From Streptomyces venezuelae (GTDB lineage: Bacteria > Actinomycetota > Actinomycetes > Streptomycetales > Streptomycetaceae), in assembly GCF_008642355.1 (NCBI RefSeq), contig NZ_CP029193.1, positions 682,001-746,000 on the forward strand: a DNA stretch of 64,000 nt, written 5' to 3'. How positions within the stretch are numbered: position 1 is the first letter of the stretch; each line of letters starts with the position of its first letter. Under the pieces are notes generated by a model. The model did no database searches and was not told where the DNA came from. It saw only the letters and a list, made by a program, of their open reading frames with translations. The translations under genes were made by a program, and so were the position numbers. This document shows positions 44,767-54,008 of the stretch, one piece after another.

Positions 44767-45966
44767 ATGAGCGCCGTTGCGTGGACCGCCACCGGATCGC
44801 TTGCCGCGTGGCTGTGGCTTCTGTTGGGGCAGGGTTTCTTCTGGCGTACCGACGTGCGCCTGCCACCGCGCGAGGAGCCGGACGTCTGGCCTTCGGTCGG
44901 CGTCGTCGTGCCCGCGCGGGACGAGGCGGCCGTACTGGCGGAAAGCCTGCCCTCGCTGCTCGCGCAGGACTATCCGGGGCGCGCCGACGTCTTCCTTGTG
45001 GACGACGGGAGTTCGGACGGCACGGGCGAGCTGGCCCGCACGCTGGCCGAGCGGCACGGCGGGCTGCCGCTGACCGTCGGCTCCCCCGGTGAGCCGCCCG
45101 CGGGCTGGACGGGCAAGCTCTGGGCGGTACGCCACGGCATCGGCCTCGCCCGCGCGCGGGACCCCGAATACCTCCTGCTCACCGACGCGGACATCGCCCA
45201 CGAGCCGGACAGCCTGCGGCGGTTGGTGGCCGCCGCGCGCGGCGGGGGCGGCAAGGGCTACGACCTCGTGTCGCAGATGGCCCGGCTGCGGGTGGAGAGC
45301 CCGTGGGAACGCCTGGTGGTCCCGGCCTTCGTGTACTTCTTCGCGCAGCTCTATCCGTTCCGGTGGATCGCACGGAAGGGGGCGCGGACGGCCGCCGCGG
45401 CGGGCGGCTGTGTCCTGCTGCGCACGGACGCCGCCGAGCGTGCCCGGATCCCCGACACCATCCGGCAGGCGGTGATCGACGACGTGGCGCTCGCGCGGGC
45501 GGTGAAGGGCTCGGGCGGCCACATCTGGCTCGGGCTCGCCGACGGCGTGGACAGCGTGCGCCCCTATCCGCGCCTGGCCGACCTGTGGCGGATGGTCTCG
45601 CGCAGCGCGTACGCGCAGCTGCGGCACAACGTCCCGCTGCTCGTCGGCACGGTCGCGGGGCTCGCCGTGGTGTATCTCGTGCCCCCGGTGGCGCTGATTG
45701 CGGGGCTTGCGACGGGCAGCCGCGCGGCGGCGGTCGCCGGTGGCCTCGCCTGGCTCGTGATGACGGCGACGTATCTGCCGATGCTGCGCTACTACCGTCA
45801 GCCGCTCACCCTCGCGCCCCTGCTGCCCGGCACCGCTTTCCTCTACCTCCTGATGACGGTGGATTCGGCGGTGCAGCACTACAGGGGACGCGGCGCCGCG
45901 TGGAAGGGGCGTACGTACACCCGTCCCGACCCCACCGCTCCGGAGCCCTCGCCCGAGCAGCCCTGA
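44767..45966 (+). CDS. hpnB: Hopene-associated glycosyltransferase HpnB-like
   Basis: 399 aa. Family 2 glycosyltransferase with one N-terminal span (VAWTATGSLAAWLWLLLGQG), the nucleotide-sugar site VVVPARDEAAVLAESLPSLL, VDDGSSDGTGEL, the DxD-type LLTDADIAHEP, and C-terminal spans (VAGLAVVYLVPPVALIAG; LLPGTAFLYLLMTV). The length and the segment PPAGWTGKLWAVRHG are characteristic of HpnB, found with hopanoid genes, although none are in this window. It acts at the inner membrane. ATG 44767 follows a weak GGCGG. Confidence 0.85.
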   Translation: MSAVAWTATGSLAAWLWLLLGQGFFWRTDVRLPPREEPDVWPSVGVVVPARDEAAVLAESLPSLLAQDYPGRADVFLVDDGSSDGTGELARTLAERHGGLPLTVGSPGEPPAGWTGKLWAVRHGIGLARARDPEYLLLTDADIAHEPDSLRRLVAAARGGGGKGYDLVSQMARLRVESPWERLVVPAFVYFFAQLYPFRWIARKGARTAAAAGGCVLLRTDAAERARIPDTIRQAVIDDVALARAVKGSGGHIWLGLADGVDSVRPYPRLADLWRMVSRSAYAQLRHNVPLLVGTVAGLAVVYLVPPVALIAGLATGSRAAAVAGGLAWLVMTATYLPMLRYYRQPLTLAPLLPGTAFLYLLMTVDSAVQHYRGRGAAWKGRTYTRPDPTAPEPSPEQP

Positions 45967-45970
45967 GCGG

Positions 45971-47260
45971 CTACTTCCGGCCCGGCGTCCAGTTCATGCC
46001 CCAGCCGTAGGCGTGGTCCATGGTGCGCTGCGGGCTCACGCCGCGGTCGGGCACCAGGTAGCGGGCCTCGCGCTGGACGACGAGGTCGCCGCCGTTGTTG
46101 GTGAGCAGGGCCAGCGCGCACACGGTCGAGGGGACCGTGCACTCGTCGAGGGAGAACTCGACGGGGGCGCCGTGCTGCGGTTGAAGGGTGACCGTGGCGT
46201 TGAGGTCGGCGAAGCTCCGCGCTCCTTCGTAAATGGTCACGAAGATGACGATGCGCCGGAAGTCCTTGATGTGGTCGAGGTTGATGGTGAGGTTCTCGCC
46301 GGTGGCGACGGCGCCGGTGCGGTCGTCGCCGTCGAGCAGGATGTACGGGGGCTGGTTGAGCGCTCCGAAGGCGTTGCCGAGGGCCTGGACGACTCCCTTG
46401 CGGCCGTCGGCGAGTTCGTAGAGGGCGCAGAGGTCGAGGTCGAGGTCGGCGTGCATGGCGACGGCCCTGCCGAGCTTGGCACCCCAGCCCTTGAACTGCT
46501 TGCGCACCTCCCAGTTGAGGTTCACGCGCATGCCGCCCGATGTGCCGCCCTGCTTGGTCAGGGAGACGGACGGCGCGTCCTTGGTCAGCGTGACCTTGGT
46601 CAGGCGCACAGGTGCGGCGGCGGCCGGCGGGGGCGGAGGCGGCGCGGGGGCGGCGGGCTGCTGGGTGACGGGGGCGGGAGGTGCTACGGGAGCGGCGGGT
46701 GCGGCGACGGGGGCCGGGGCGGCGGCCTGCTGCGGCTCGTCCACCGAGATGCCGTAGTCCGTGGCGAGCCCTTCGAGGCCGCTGCTGTACCCCTGGCCGA
46801 CGGCGCGGAACTTCCAGGCGCCCTGGCGCCGGTAGAGCTCGCCGAGGACGAAGGCGGTCTCCACGGTGGCGTCCGCGCTGTCGTAGCGCGCGAGTTCGGC
46901 GCCGTTCGCTGCGTCGAGGACGCGGATGTACAGACCGGGCACCTGGCCGAACGTGCCCCCGTCGGCCGACGCGGCGAGCACGACGGTCTCGATCTCGGGC
47001 TCCACGCGCGCGAGATCGACGGTGAGCACATCGCTGACCCCGGCGCCGGAGGTCGTCTTGCCGTCGTGGCGCACCGCTCCGGAGGAGTGCGCGGGCTGGT
47101 TGTAAAAGACGAAGTCCGCGTCCGAGCGCACCTTTCCGGAAGACGACAACAGCAGCGCGGAGGCATCCGCGTCGGGCACTCCCGCCCCGGAACCCCACCC
47201 CAATTCGATCCGTACCGCGGGTGCCGGTACGGGAACATTCGATCCTTTAGACATTGTCAT
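45971..47260 (-). CDS. TerD-family protein with two TerD domains
   Basis: 429 aa. Two calcium-binding TerD-type domains: the first (about 1-190) with [27 protein letters not shown] and [14 protein letters not shown]; the second (about 235-429) with [40 protein letters not shown] and [20 protein letters not shown] Pro/Ala linker (about 195-230) joins them. TerD proteins act in stress and tellurite resistance and in differentiation of streptomycetes. ATG 47260 has GGGGGCGG upstream; ATG 47254 (MSKGSN) is the alternative. The 3' end stops 4 bp from hpnB's stop (convergent). Confidence 0.9.
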   Translation of the reverse strand: MTMSKGSNVPVPAPAVRIELGWGSGAGVPDADASALLLSSSGKVRSDADFVFYNQPAHSSGAVRHDGKTTSGAGVSDVLTVDLARVEPEIETVVLAASADGGTFGQVPGLYIRVLDAANGAELARYDSADATVETAFVLGELYRRQGAWKFRAVGQGYSSGLEGLATDYGISVDEPQQAAAPAPVAAPAAPVAPPAPVTQQPAAPAPPPPPPAAAAPVRLTKVTLTKDAPSVSLTKQGGTSGGMRVNLNWEVRKQFKGWGAKLGRAVAMHADLDLDLCALYELADGRKGVVQALGNAFGALNQPPYILLDGDDRTGAVATGENLTINLDHIKDFRRIVIFVTIYEGARSFADLNATVTLQPQHGAPVEFSLDECTVPSTVCALALLTNNGGDLVVQREARYLVPDRGVSPQRTMDHAYGWGMNWTPGRK

Positions 47261-47542
47261 GTCCGCCCCCATCGCAAGTCGCCGTCCGGCAGGGCCGCCG
47301 TTTCCGTTCATGACCAACCTATTACCCGGAGCTTCGGCAGGCCCACGACCGTGCCCGCGAAGCCCCTGGGGCCAACCCCGGGTAACCCCTCAGGAGCTCG
47401 GCCTTTACACGATCCGAACATCGTTCGGCGACCGATTTTCCCAAGTTCGCTCGCATTGGGGATCCACAGCCACAGCCGACACGTAAAACAACCCTCTTAT
47501 CGGTCTCCCCAACCAGCACATCTAGGGCTTAACTTATGGAGC

Positions 47543-47968
47543 ATGACCTCCCCCCGCTCCACCTATGGCGGCGGTTACTACTCCGCGCCGTCCTTCCCGG
47601 ACACTCCGATCTATGACTCCCTCGTCGCAGAGCGGGGCACTCCTCAGATCGCCCCGATCCGGGTCCCCTCCGCGTACGACACGGGCAGTCACCTGCCCGC
47701 ACTGCCGGCCGCACTGCCCGCCCTGCCGGCCGCCCCGTCCCACCCCCAGCAGGGGTACGGCTACCCCCAGGCCCAGCAGCCCGCACCGCTGCAGCAGGCC
47801 CCGGCGCCGTACATCCCGCAGCAGACCGCGGGCCCGCGCGGCTACCCGGGCGCTCAGCCCCAGCGGCCGGCCCCCGGCACGGGGTACGAGGCGATGCGCC
47901 CCGCGCAGCCCCGCCCGGCCCCGTCGTCGTACGAGGATCCGTACAACCGCCCCTACCGCGGGTACTGA
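47543..47968 (+). CDS. Pro/Gln/Tyr-rich DUF6643-like protein
   Basis: 141 aa. The first 50 residues (STYGGGYYSAPSFPDTPIYD, then SLVAERGTPQIAPIRVPSAY) are typical of a strongly conserved streptomycete family (DUF6643, by memory). The rest is a low-complexity Pro/Gln/Ala tail ending in YEDPYNRPYRGY. No enzymatic domain, membrane span or signal peptide is visible; it is probably disordered. A GGAG sits very close to the ATG at 47543. A strong hairpin lies 73 bp after the stop. Confidence 0.75.
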   Translation: MTSPRSTYGGGYYSAPSFPDTPIYDSLVAERGTPQIAPIRVPSAYDTGSHLPALPAALPALPAAPSHPQQGYGYPQAQQPAPLQQAPAPYIPQQTAGPRGYPGAQPQRPAPGTGYEAMRPAQPRPAPSSYEDPYNRPYRGY

Positions 47969-48040
47969 TCGCCACCGGGTTCGAGGCGGCCAGGGGGCAC
48001 GCTCCGCGTGAGGCCGCCGCCGGGCCCGCATGACGCCGGT

Positions 48041-48066
48041 CGCCGCCGGGTCACGACCCGGCGGCG
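48041..48066 (+). terminator. GC-rich hairpin after the DUF6643-like gene
   Basis: CGCCGCCGGGTC (48041-48052) pairs with GACCCGGCGGCG (48055-48066), 12 bp perfect, followed by GCTTTCG. It lies 73 bp after the stop at 47968. Confidence 0.65.
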
Positions 48067-48256
48067 GCTTTCGTGTGTCCGCGTCCGGTCACGAGCGCAC
48101 ACCCAGGCACCCGACTCGCCCGGAAAAATCCGCATCCGATACGCACACGGACTCCCCGAATGATCGATGTCCGGCGGGGAACTCGACGCCGGACCACGGA
48201 CGTTGGGATCCTGGGCACGCAGCACAGCGGAGGGACGCGGAAGGGGGTGCGGGTCA

Positions 48257-48862
48257 GTGCGAGCAATCGTCGGCCTCTGGCGGTGGCGGCACAACCCACT
48301 GCGCCGTGGCACCGACCTGGCCGAGGCCTGGCTGGCCCTGGCCGCCCTGGTACTGATCCTCGTCGCCGTCCCGGTCGTCGGGGTCCTCACCACGAGCCTG
48401 TCGCGGGACGCCCTGCTCGCCTCGGTGCGGCAGCAGCACGAAACCCGCCACGCGGTCACCGGCACCGTCCTGCGCGAAGTCGGACACTCCCCGATCGACC
48501 CCGACCCCGAGACCTCGTCGACACGCGACGCGCACAGCCGCGTCCTGGCCCGCTGGCAGGCCCCGGACCGCACGGATCACTACGGCGTGGTGCTCTCCGA
48601 CCTCAAGTCCCCCGACCCCGGCGACCACTTCCGCATATGGACCGACGAGCGCGGCAAGGTCGTCGGCCGCCCCCTGGACGGCGCGACGGCGACGACGCAC
48701 GCCGTCCTGGCCGGATTCGGTGCCGCCACGGCGAGCGCCGGCCTCGTCGAGGGCGCCCGCAGGCTGATCCTCTGGCGCATGGTCCAGGCGCGGCACACAC
48801 GGCTCGACCGGGCCTGGGAGAAGGCGGGACCCGACTGGGGCCGGACCGGCACCGGTTCCTGA
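48257..48862 (+). CDS. Rv1733c-like membrane protein
   Basis: 201 aa. Characteristic start of the Rv1733c family (RWRHNPLRRGTDLAEAWLAL), a first span (about 28-52, LALAALVLILVAVPVVGVLT), an extracytoplasmic loop (50-150) and a second weak hydrophobic stretch (THAVLAGFGAATASAGLVEG) before a basic tail. Function is unknown in both mycobacteria and streptomycetes. GTG 48257 was taken because a GAAGGGGG lies upstream and the conserved part begins at once. Confidence 0.8.
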   Translation: MRAIVGLWRWRHNPLRRGTDLAEAWLALAALVLILVAVPVVGVLTTSLSRDALLASVRQQHETRHAVTGTVLREVGHSPIDPDPETSSTRDAHSRVLARWQAPDRTDHYGVVLSDLKSPDPGDHFRIWTDERGKVVGRPLDGATATTHAVLAGFGAATASAGLVEGARRLILWRMVQARHTRLDRAWEKAGPDWGRTGTGS

Positions 48863-49018
48863 AGCGCCCGCCCCGGCCATCAGGTCAACTCGGCCTGCTC
48901 GCGCGCGCTACGGTGGACCGGCCGAACTCCTCGGCCCCTCGCGCGGTGCCACGACAGGCAGTGACACATCAAGCGCCGCGAGGTCCCGCGTACGACAAGG
49001 TGGGGGCAGAGCAACTCC

Positions 49019-51457
49019 ATGGCACAGGGCACGGTCCAGGTGACGCACACCGGCACGTCGCGGTGGCGGCGCCGCACCGGCGAGTACGCATCGCTCGCCG
49101 CTGCCTTGGAGGCCGCGAACGACGGGGACGTACTGACCGTTGCCGCGGGCACCTACCGCGAGAACCTCGTCGTCCAGCGCGCGGTGACGCTGCGCGGCCC
49201 GGAGAGCTCCCCCGGCTCGGTGCGCATCGCGCCCTCCGACGGCGTGCCCCTGACCGTCCGCGCCTCCGCGGTCGTCCAGGACCTGCACGTCGAGGGCCAG
49301 GACTCGTCCGCGCCCGCGCTCCTCGTCGAGGACGGCGCCCCCGAACTCATCGGCATCCGCGTGGTGACGCGGTCGGCGGCCGGTCTCGAAGTGCGCGGCG
49401 GCGCGCGGCCGACGGTGCGCCGCTGCACCGTCGACAACCCGGGCGGCATCGGCATCGCGGTGCTCGACGGGGGCGGCGGTGTCTTCGAGGAGTGCGAGAT
49501 CGTCGCGGCGGGCCAGTCCGGCGTCGCGGTGCGCGGCGGCGCCCACCCGCGTCTGGAGCGGTGCCGGGTGCACCACGCGTCGGGCGCGGGCTTCTCGGTG
49601 ACCGGGGAGCACACGGGTCTTGAGGCGATCGGCTGCGAGGTGTACGAGGTCAAGGGCTCGGGCGTGCAGGTCACCGGGCGGGCCACGGCGCACCTGACCG
49701 ACTGCGACGTGCACCGCACCACCTCGGACGGCGTCACGCTCGACACGGACGCCGTGCTGACGATGGCCGACTGCCGCATCCACGACATCCCCGAGAACGC
49801 GATCGACCTGCGCTCGCGTTCCGTGCTCACCCTCACCCGGTCCGCGGTCAGCCGGTTCGGGCGCAACGGCCTCTCCGTCTGGGACCCGGGCACGCGCGTG
49901 GACGCCAATCAGTGCGAGATCCACGACAGTACGGGTGACTATCCGGCGGTGTGGGTCAGCGACGGCGCGACGGCCGTCCTGGAGTCGTGCCGGGTGCACG
50001 ACGTACCGGACGCGCTGTTCGTCCTGGACCGCGGCTCGCGCACCGACGTCGTCGACAGCGACCTCTCGCAGGTGCGCAACACGGCGGTCTCGGTGAGCGA
50101 CGGGGCGACCGCCCAGCTCGACGACTGCCGTATCCGCGAGGCGGCCACGGGCGCCTGGTTCCGCGATCACGGCAGCGGCGGCACGCTCGCCAACTGCACG
50201 GTGGACGCCGTCCAGACGGGTGTGATCGTCACCAAGGGCGCGGACCCGACGATCGAGCGCTGCACGGTCACCTCGCCCGCCGAGGCCGGTTTCTACGTGT
50301 CGGCGGGTGGTCGCGGCAGCTTCCACGGCTGCCGGGTCAGCGACAGCGGCGGCTACGGCTTCCACGTCATAGACGGGTGCCGTACGACGCTGAAGAAGTG
50401 CCGCACGGAGCGGTGCGCCCGAGGCGGCTTCGAGTTCTCGGAGGAGGGCCCGCTCGTCGAGGACTGCGCGAGCGACGAGAGCGGCGGCCTGCGTACTCCC
50501 GCGGCACCGGCACAGCCGGCACCCGCCGTGCAGACCGCCACCCAGACCGTCGGGCTCCTCGGCACCCTGCCCGCCCAGCAGAGCCCGCCGGGCCCATCGA
50601 GTTCCCAGACCCCGCAGCCCGCGGCGTCCACCGCCGAGAAGACCTCCCGGGCCTCCAAGGAGGTCCTCGGCGAGCTCGACGCCCTGGTCGGCCTGGACAG
50701 CGTCAAGCGCGAGGTGCGCGCCCTCACCGACATGATCGAGGTGGGCCGCCGCAGGCAGCAGGCCGGACTCAAGGCCGCCTCCGTCCGCCGCCACCTGGTC
50801 TTCACCGGCTCCCCCGGCACCGGCAAGACGACCGTCGCCCGCCTCTACGGCGAGATCCTCGCCTCGCTCGGCGTCCTGGAGAGCGGCCACCTCGTCGAGG
50901 TGTCCCGCGTCGACCTGGTCGGCGAGCACATCGGCTCGACGGCGATCCGCACCCAGGAGGCGTTCGACCGGGCGCGCGGCGGCGTGCTGTTCATCGACGA
51001 GGCGTACGCCCTCTCCCCCGAGGACTCCGGGCGCGACTTCGGCCGCGAGGCCATCGACACGCTCGTGAAGCTGATGGAGGACCACCGCGAGGCCGTCGTG
51101 GTGATCGTCGCCGGGTACACGGCGGAGATGGAGCGGTTCCTCTCCGTCAACCCCGGCGTGGCGTCCCGCTTCTCACGGACCATCACCTTCAGCGACTACG
51201 CCCCCGAGGAGCTGCTGCGGATCGTGGAACAGCAGTCCGAGGAGCACGAGTACCGCCTCGGGGCGGGTACGTCCGAGGCGCTCCTGAAGTACTTCACGGC
51301 GCTCCCCAAGGGCCCCGCGTTCGGCAACGGCCGTACCGCCCGCCAGACGTTCGAGGCGATGGTGGAGCGGCACGCGGGGCGGGTCGCGCAGCTCGGCGAG
51401 CCGAGCACGGACGACCTCACCCTGCTGTACCCGGAGGATCTGCCGGAGCCGGTGTGA
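49019..51457 (+). CDS. Parallel beta-helix / AAA+ ATPase fusion protein
   Basis: 812 aa. Residues 20-480 are a right-handed parallel beta-helix of about 18 repeated turns (pattern ...LxxCxVHD...G.G.xVxxGA.., for example CRIHDIPENAIDLRS, CTVTSPAEAGFYVSAGGRG), the form of pectate-lyase-like sugar-binding proteins but without a signal peptide. A Pro/Gln/Ser linker (485-540) leads to a CbxX/CfxQ-type AAA+ ATPase: Walker A GSPGTGKTTVA (about 598), Walker B VLFIDEAYAL (about 657), sensor and Arg regions after it. The ATPase half resembles EccA of type VII secretion, but no other such genes are nearby. GTGGGGGC lies upstream of the ATG. The 3' end overlaps the next gene's 3' end by 41 bp. Confidence 0.9.
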   Translation: MAQGTVQVTHTGTSRWRRRTGEYASLAAALEAANDGDVLTVAAGTYRENLVVQRAVTLRGPESSPGSVRIAPSDGVPLTVRASAVVQDLHVEGQDSSAPALLVEDGAPELIGIRVVTRSAAGLEVRGGARPTVRRCTVDNPGGIGIAVLDGGGGVFEECEIVAAGQSGVAVRGGAHPRLERCRVHHASGAGFSVTGEHTGLEAIGCEVYEVKGSGVQVTGRATAHLTDCDVHRTTSDGVTLDTDAVLTMADCRIHDIPENAIDLRSRSVLTLTRSAVSRFGRNGLSVWDPGTRVDANQCEIHDSTGDYPAVWVSDGATAVLESCRVHDVPDALFVLDRGSRTDVVDSDLSQVRNTAVSVSDGATAQLDDCRIREAATGAWFRDHGSGGTLANCTVDAVQTGVIVTKGADPTIERCTVTSPAEAGFYVSAGGRGSFHGCRVSDSGGYGFHVIDGCRTTLKKCRTERCARGGFEFSEEGPLVEDCASDESGGLRTPAAPAQPAPAVQTATQTVGLLGTLPAQQSPPGPSSSQTPQPAASTAEKTSRASKEVLGELDALVGLDSVKREVRALTDMIEVGRRRQQAGLKAASVRRHLVFTGSPGTGKTTVARLYGEILASLGVLESGHLVEVSRVDLVGEHIGSTAIRTQEAFDRARGGVLFIDEAYALSPEDSGRDFGREAIDTLVKLMEDHREAVVVIVAGYTAEMERFLSVNPGVASRFSRTITFSDYAPEELLRIVEQQSEEHEYRLGAGTSEALLKYFTALPKGPAFGNGRTARQTFEAMVERHAGRVAQLGEPSTDDLTLLYPEDLPEPV

Positions 51458-53789
51458 AGCCCTCCGCCTCCGGGGCTCCCTGGGCCGCAGCCGAGGGCGT
51501 CGGTTCGGGCCTCGGGGGCGGGACGCTCGCCTTGAGGCGGGCCAGGAGCCGTGCCCGTTCCTCGGCGAACGCGGGGTCCGCCTGGTAGTCGCCGTGGCCG
51601 AGAATCGGTGCGGGCAGCGGGTGTTCCTCGGTGCGGCCGTATGCCAGGGGGTCCTTGAGGGCGGCGCGGTCGACCTGCGGGCCGCAGTCGCCGTGCAGCT
51701 GGATGGGGCCGCCGATCGGGTCCGTGGTGCGGTACAGGTTGCGCCAGCAGTCGACCTCGCGGTGCAGGGACGTCAGGGCGGCGGGGCCGAAGTGGGCGGG
51801 GAACCAGCGTCCGTAGAGGCGCTCCAGGGGCGAGCCGTAGGTGAGCAGGGCGACGCGCCTGCGGACGGAGGGGCGCAGCTGCCAGGCGGCGGCCGCCGCG
51901 AGGACGCTGCCCTGCGAGTGGCCGGAGAGGACGAGGCGGCCTCCCGTGGCGCTGGTGGCGCGCGTCCAGCCGGCCATCCGCCAGGTCAGGTCGGGGACCG
52001 CGCGCTCGGCGTAACAGGGCGGCGCGAAGGGGTGGGCGGCGCGCGGCCAGAAGGTGCCGACGTCCCAGAGGATGCCGATGGTGCGGCGGGCCGAGGGGTC
52101 CTTGTAGGCGCGGCGGCCCCAGGTGACGAACAGTATGAAGCCGAAGCCGATCAGCCAGGAGCCGAGGGCCTGGGAGGCCTGCGCCGCCCCTTCCACTGTG
52201 TCGGGCAGGCCGCCCGCGGCCTTCGCAGGTACCTCGTCCGTCACCCAGGCGCCGGTGAGCGCGGCCGCCCCCAGGAGCAGCGTGACGGCGGAGATGATGC
52301 CGACGAGCAGGGGCGCGCGATCGGTGAGGGCGGCACGCGCGCGTGTGCCCGCGATGCGGCGGGTGCGGGTGGAGTCCTTGCGCTCGTCGGGGTAGTCGGC
52401 CGCCATCCGGTCCATCTCCCGGCGCTTGCGCTGGACGGTACGGAACCCGAACCACCCGCACAGCACCGCGACGACCACGAGGAGCGGCGGGATCACGGAG
52501 GCCTGCCAGGTGAGCACCAGTGCGGGTCCGTCGATGGAGCCGTCGCTGCCGTCGAGCCAGTCGGAGACGCGCTGCGCACCGCCGCCGGTCATGACGCCGC
52601 CGAGCGCGCAGGACAGCATGGCGACGGCGGGCCCGGCGAAGCCGCGGATCGCGGTGCGGGAGTCGGGCGACGTGCGGTACAGGAGGTGGGCGACGACCGC
52701 GAGGCCGAGGATCAGGACGCCCTGGACGAGCGCGATGCCGCCGAACGTCGCGTCGCCCGGCAGCCTGCCCTCGGAGCGCCAGCCGGGGCGCGACCAGCCC
52801 GCGTACAGGAGGACGAGGGCGAGCAGGACGAGGGCGCCGAGCGGCAGCCAGCGGACGAGGGTCTTGTCCAGCCGCCGGTCGAGCCGGTTCTCCGTACGCC
52901 CCCTGCGGCACACCACCCACACGACGACCGCGCCGCCCAGGACGAGCGTCGCGTCCAGTGCCCAGCCGAGGGCGTCGAGCAGACCGGGGCCGCCGGCGCG
53001 CCGGTCGTGACGTGCGGCGGAGGTGCCGACCGCCGCGGCGACGGTGAGCAGTCCCGCCGCGGTGTGCGCGGCGCGCAGCCGGGCCACGAGGCGCCGCCCG
53101 TACCAGAACCCGGGCCTGCCGAGGGCGGTGCGGCTGGTCTCCTCCTCCGGGTCGGGCTGCTGGGGCAGCGGCTGCTGGGATTCGTACGCGCTCCAGGTGC
53201 GGTGGGACAGGTACCAGAGGAGGCCGGTGAGGGCGGCGGGCAGGAGCGCGGCGAGGGCGAGGCGGCGGCCGGGCTGGGACCACCAGCCGCCGTCGCCGGA
53301 GGCGTCGGCGGCGAGGAAGCCGAGCCAGGCGCGGTCGCCCGAGCAGTCGGGGGTGCCCGCGCACTGCCAGGCGGTGAGGTCGAGTGCGAGCTCGCAGGCG
53401 GCGGCGACGAGCAGCACGGTGAGGGTGAGGCCGACGAGCCGCACCAGCAGGCCGTAGGTGCGCACGAGCCGTTTGCGGTGGCGGGAGGTGGGCCGCATCC
53501 AGTGGGCGAGGTTGACCACCATGAAGGGCAGCAGCAGGAGCCACAGGGCACGGGAGCCGTTGCCTGAGGTCAGGTTGCACCATACGTACGCCTCGGGGAC
53601 CGGTTTCCCGCGGTAGTCGTCGGGGCGGCGTTCCGCGTCGGCGTCCTCGGTGCGGCGGAACACGGCCGCCGTGTCGTCGCCGGAGATCCGCACGGTGCGC
53701 GGGTCGCCCAGCATCTCTTCCGGTGTGGTGCCCCCGACTCCGTGGACCAGGAGTTCCAGGGCCGTCTCGTCCTGCGTTGCTCGCTCCAC
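51417..53789 (-). CDS. Large polytopic membrane protein with lipase-like motif
   Basis: 790 aa. Starts with an alpha/beta-hydrolase-like first strand (LELLVHGVGGTTPEEMLGD), then about eight membrane spans between residues 95 and 560 (ALWLLLLPFMVVNLAH, LVGLTLTVLLVAAACELAL, LALAALLPAALTGLLW and others). The hydrolase core resumes after residue 590 with GRLVLSGHSQGSVLAAAA, the Ser nucleophile elbow, and a possible His late (LHREVDCWRNLYR). A membrane-inserted esterase or lipase split by transmembrane segments is unusual; family name not known to me. The start is GTG 53789 after GGGGGAAG. It overlaps the beta-helix/AAA gene by 41 bp at the 3' ends. Confidence 0.8.
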   Translation of the reverse strand: MERATQDETALELLVHGVGGTTPEEMLGDPRTVRISGDDTAAVFRRTEDADAERRPDDYRGKPVPEAYVWCNLTSGNGSRALWLLLLPFMVVNLAHWMRPTSRHRKRLVRTYGLLVRLVGLTLTVLLVAAACELALDLTAWQCAGTPDCSGDRAWLGFLAADASGDGGWWSQPGRRLALAALLPAALTGLLWYLSHRTWSAYESQQPLPQQPDPEEETSRTALGRPGFWYGRRLVARLRAAHTAAGLLTVAAAVGTSAARHDRRAGGPGLLDALGWALDATLVLGGAVVVWVVCRRGRTENRLDRRLDKTLVRWLPLGALVLLALVLLYAGWSRPGWRSEGRLPGDATFGGIALVQGVLILGLAVVAHLLYRTSPDSRTAIRGFAGPAVAMLSCALGGVMTGGGAQRVSDWLDGSDGSIDGPALVLTWQASVIPPLLVVVAVLCGWFGFRTVQRKRREMDRMAADYPDERKDSTRTRRIAGTRARAALTDRAPLLVGIISAVTLLLGAAALTGAWVTDEVPAKAAGGLPDTVEGAAQASQALGSWLIGFGFILFVTWGRRAYKDPSARRTIGILWDVGTFWPRAAHPFAPPCYAERAVPDLTWRMAGWTRATSATGGRLVLSGHSQGSVLAAAAAWQLRPSVRRRVALLTYGSPLERLYGRWFPAHFGPAALTSLHREVDCWRNLYRTTDPIGGPIQLHGDCGPQVDRAALKDPLAYGRTEEHPLPAPILGHGDYQADPAFAEERARLLARLKASVPPPRPEPTPSAAAQGAPEAEGFTPAPADPPGTAG

Positions 53790-54008
53790 TGTTCCGCTTC
53801 CCCCGAGATGCGCGTGGTGAGAGGACAAGGATCCAGGGGCGCGGGCCTCCGCGCACCCCTCGTCACGTAATCTCCCCCTCCCGTGTTCTTCCCCGGCGGC
53901 GCACGCCCCACCCGGTCGGTGGCACGGCTGTCGGTGGCGCGTGCGAGGATGAGGCAGCGCGCCGGGCGGGCGCGCCGGGGATGCCGAGGCAGAAGGGCCG
54001 GACCAGGC

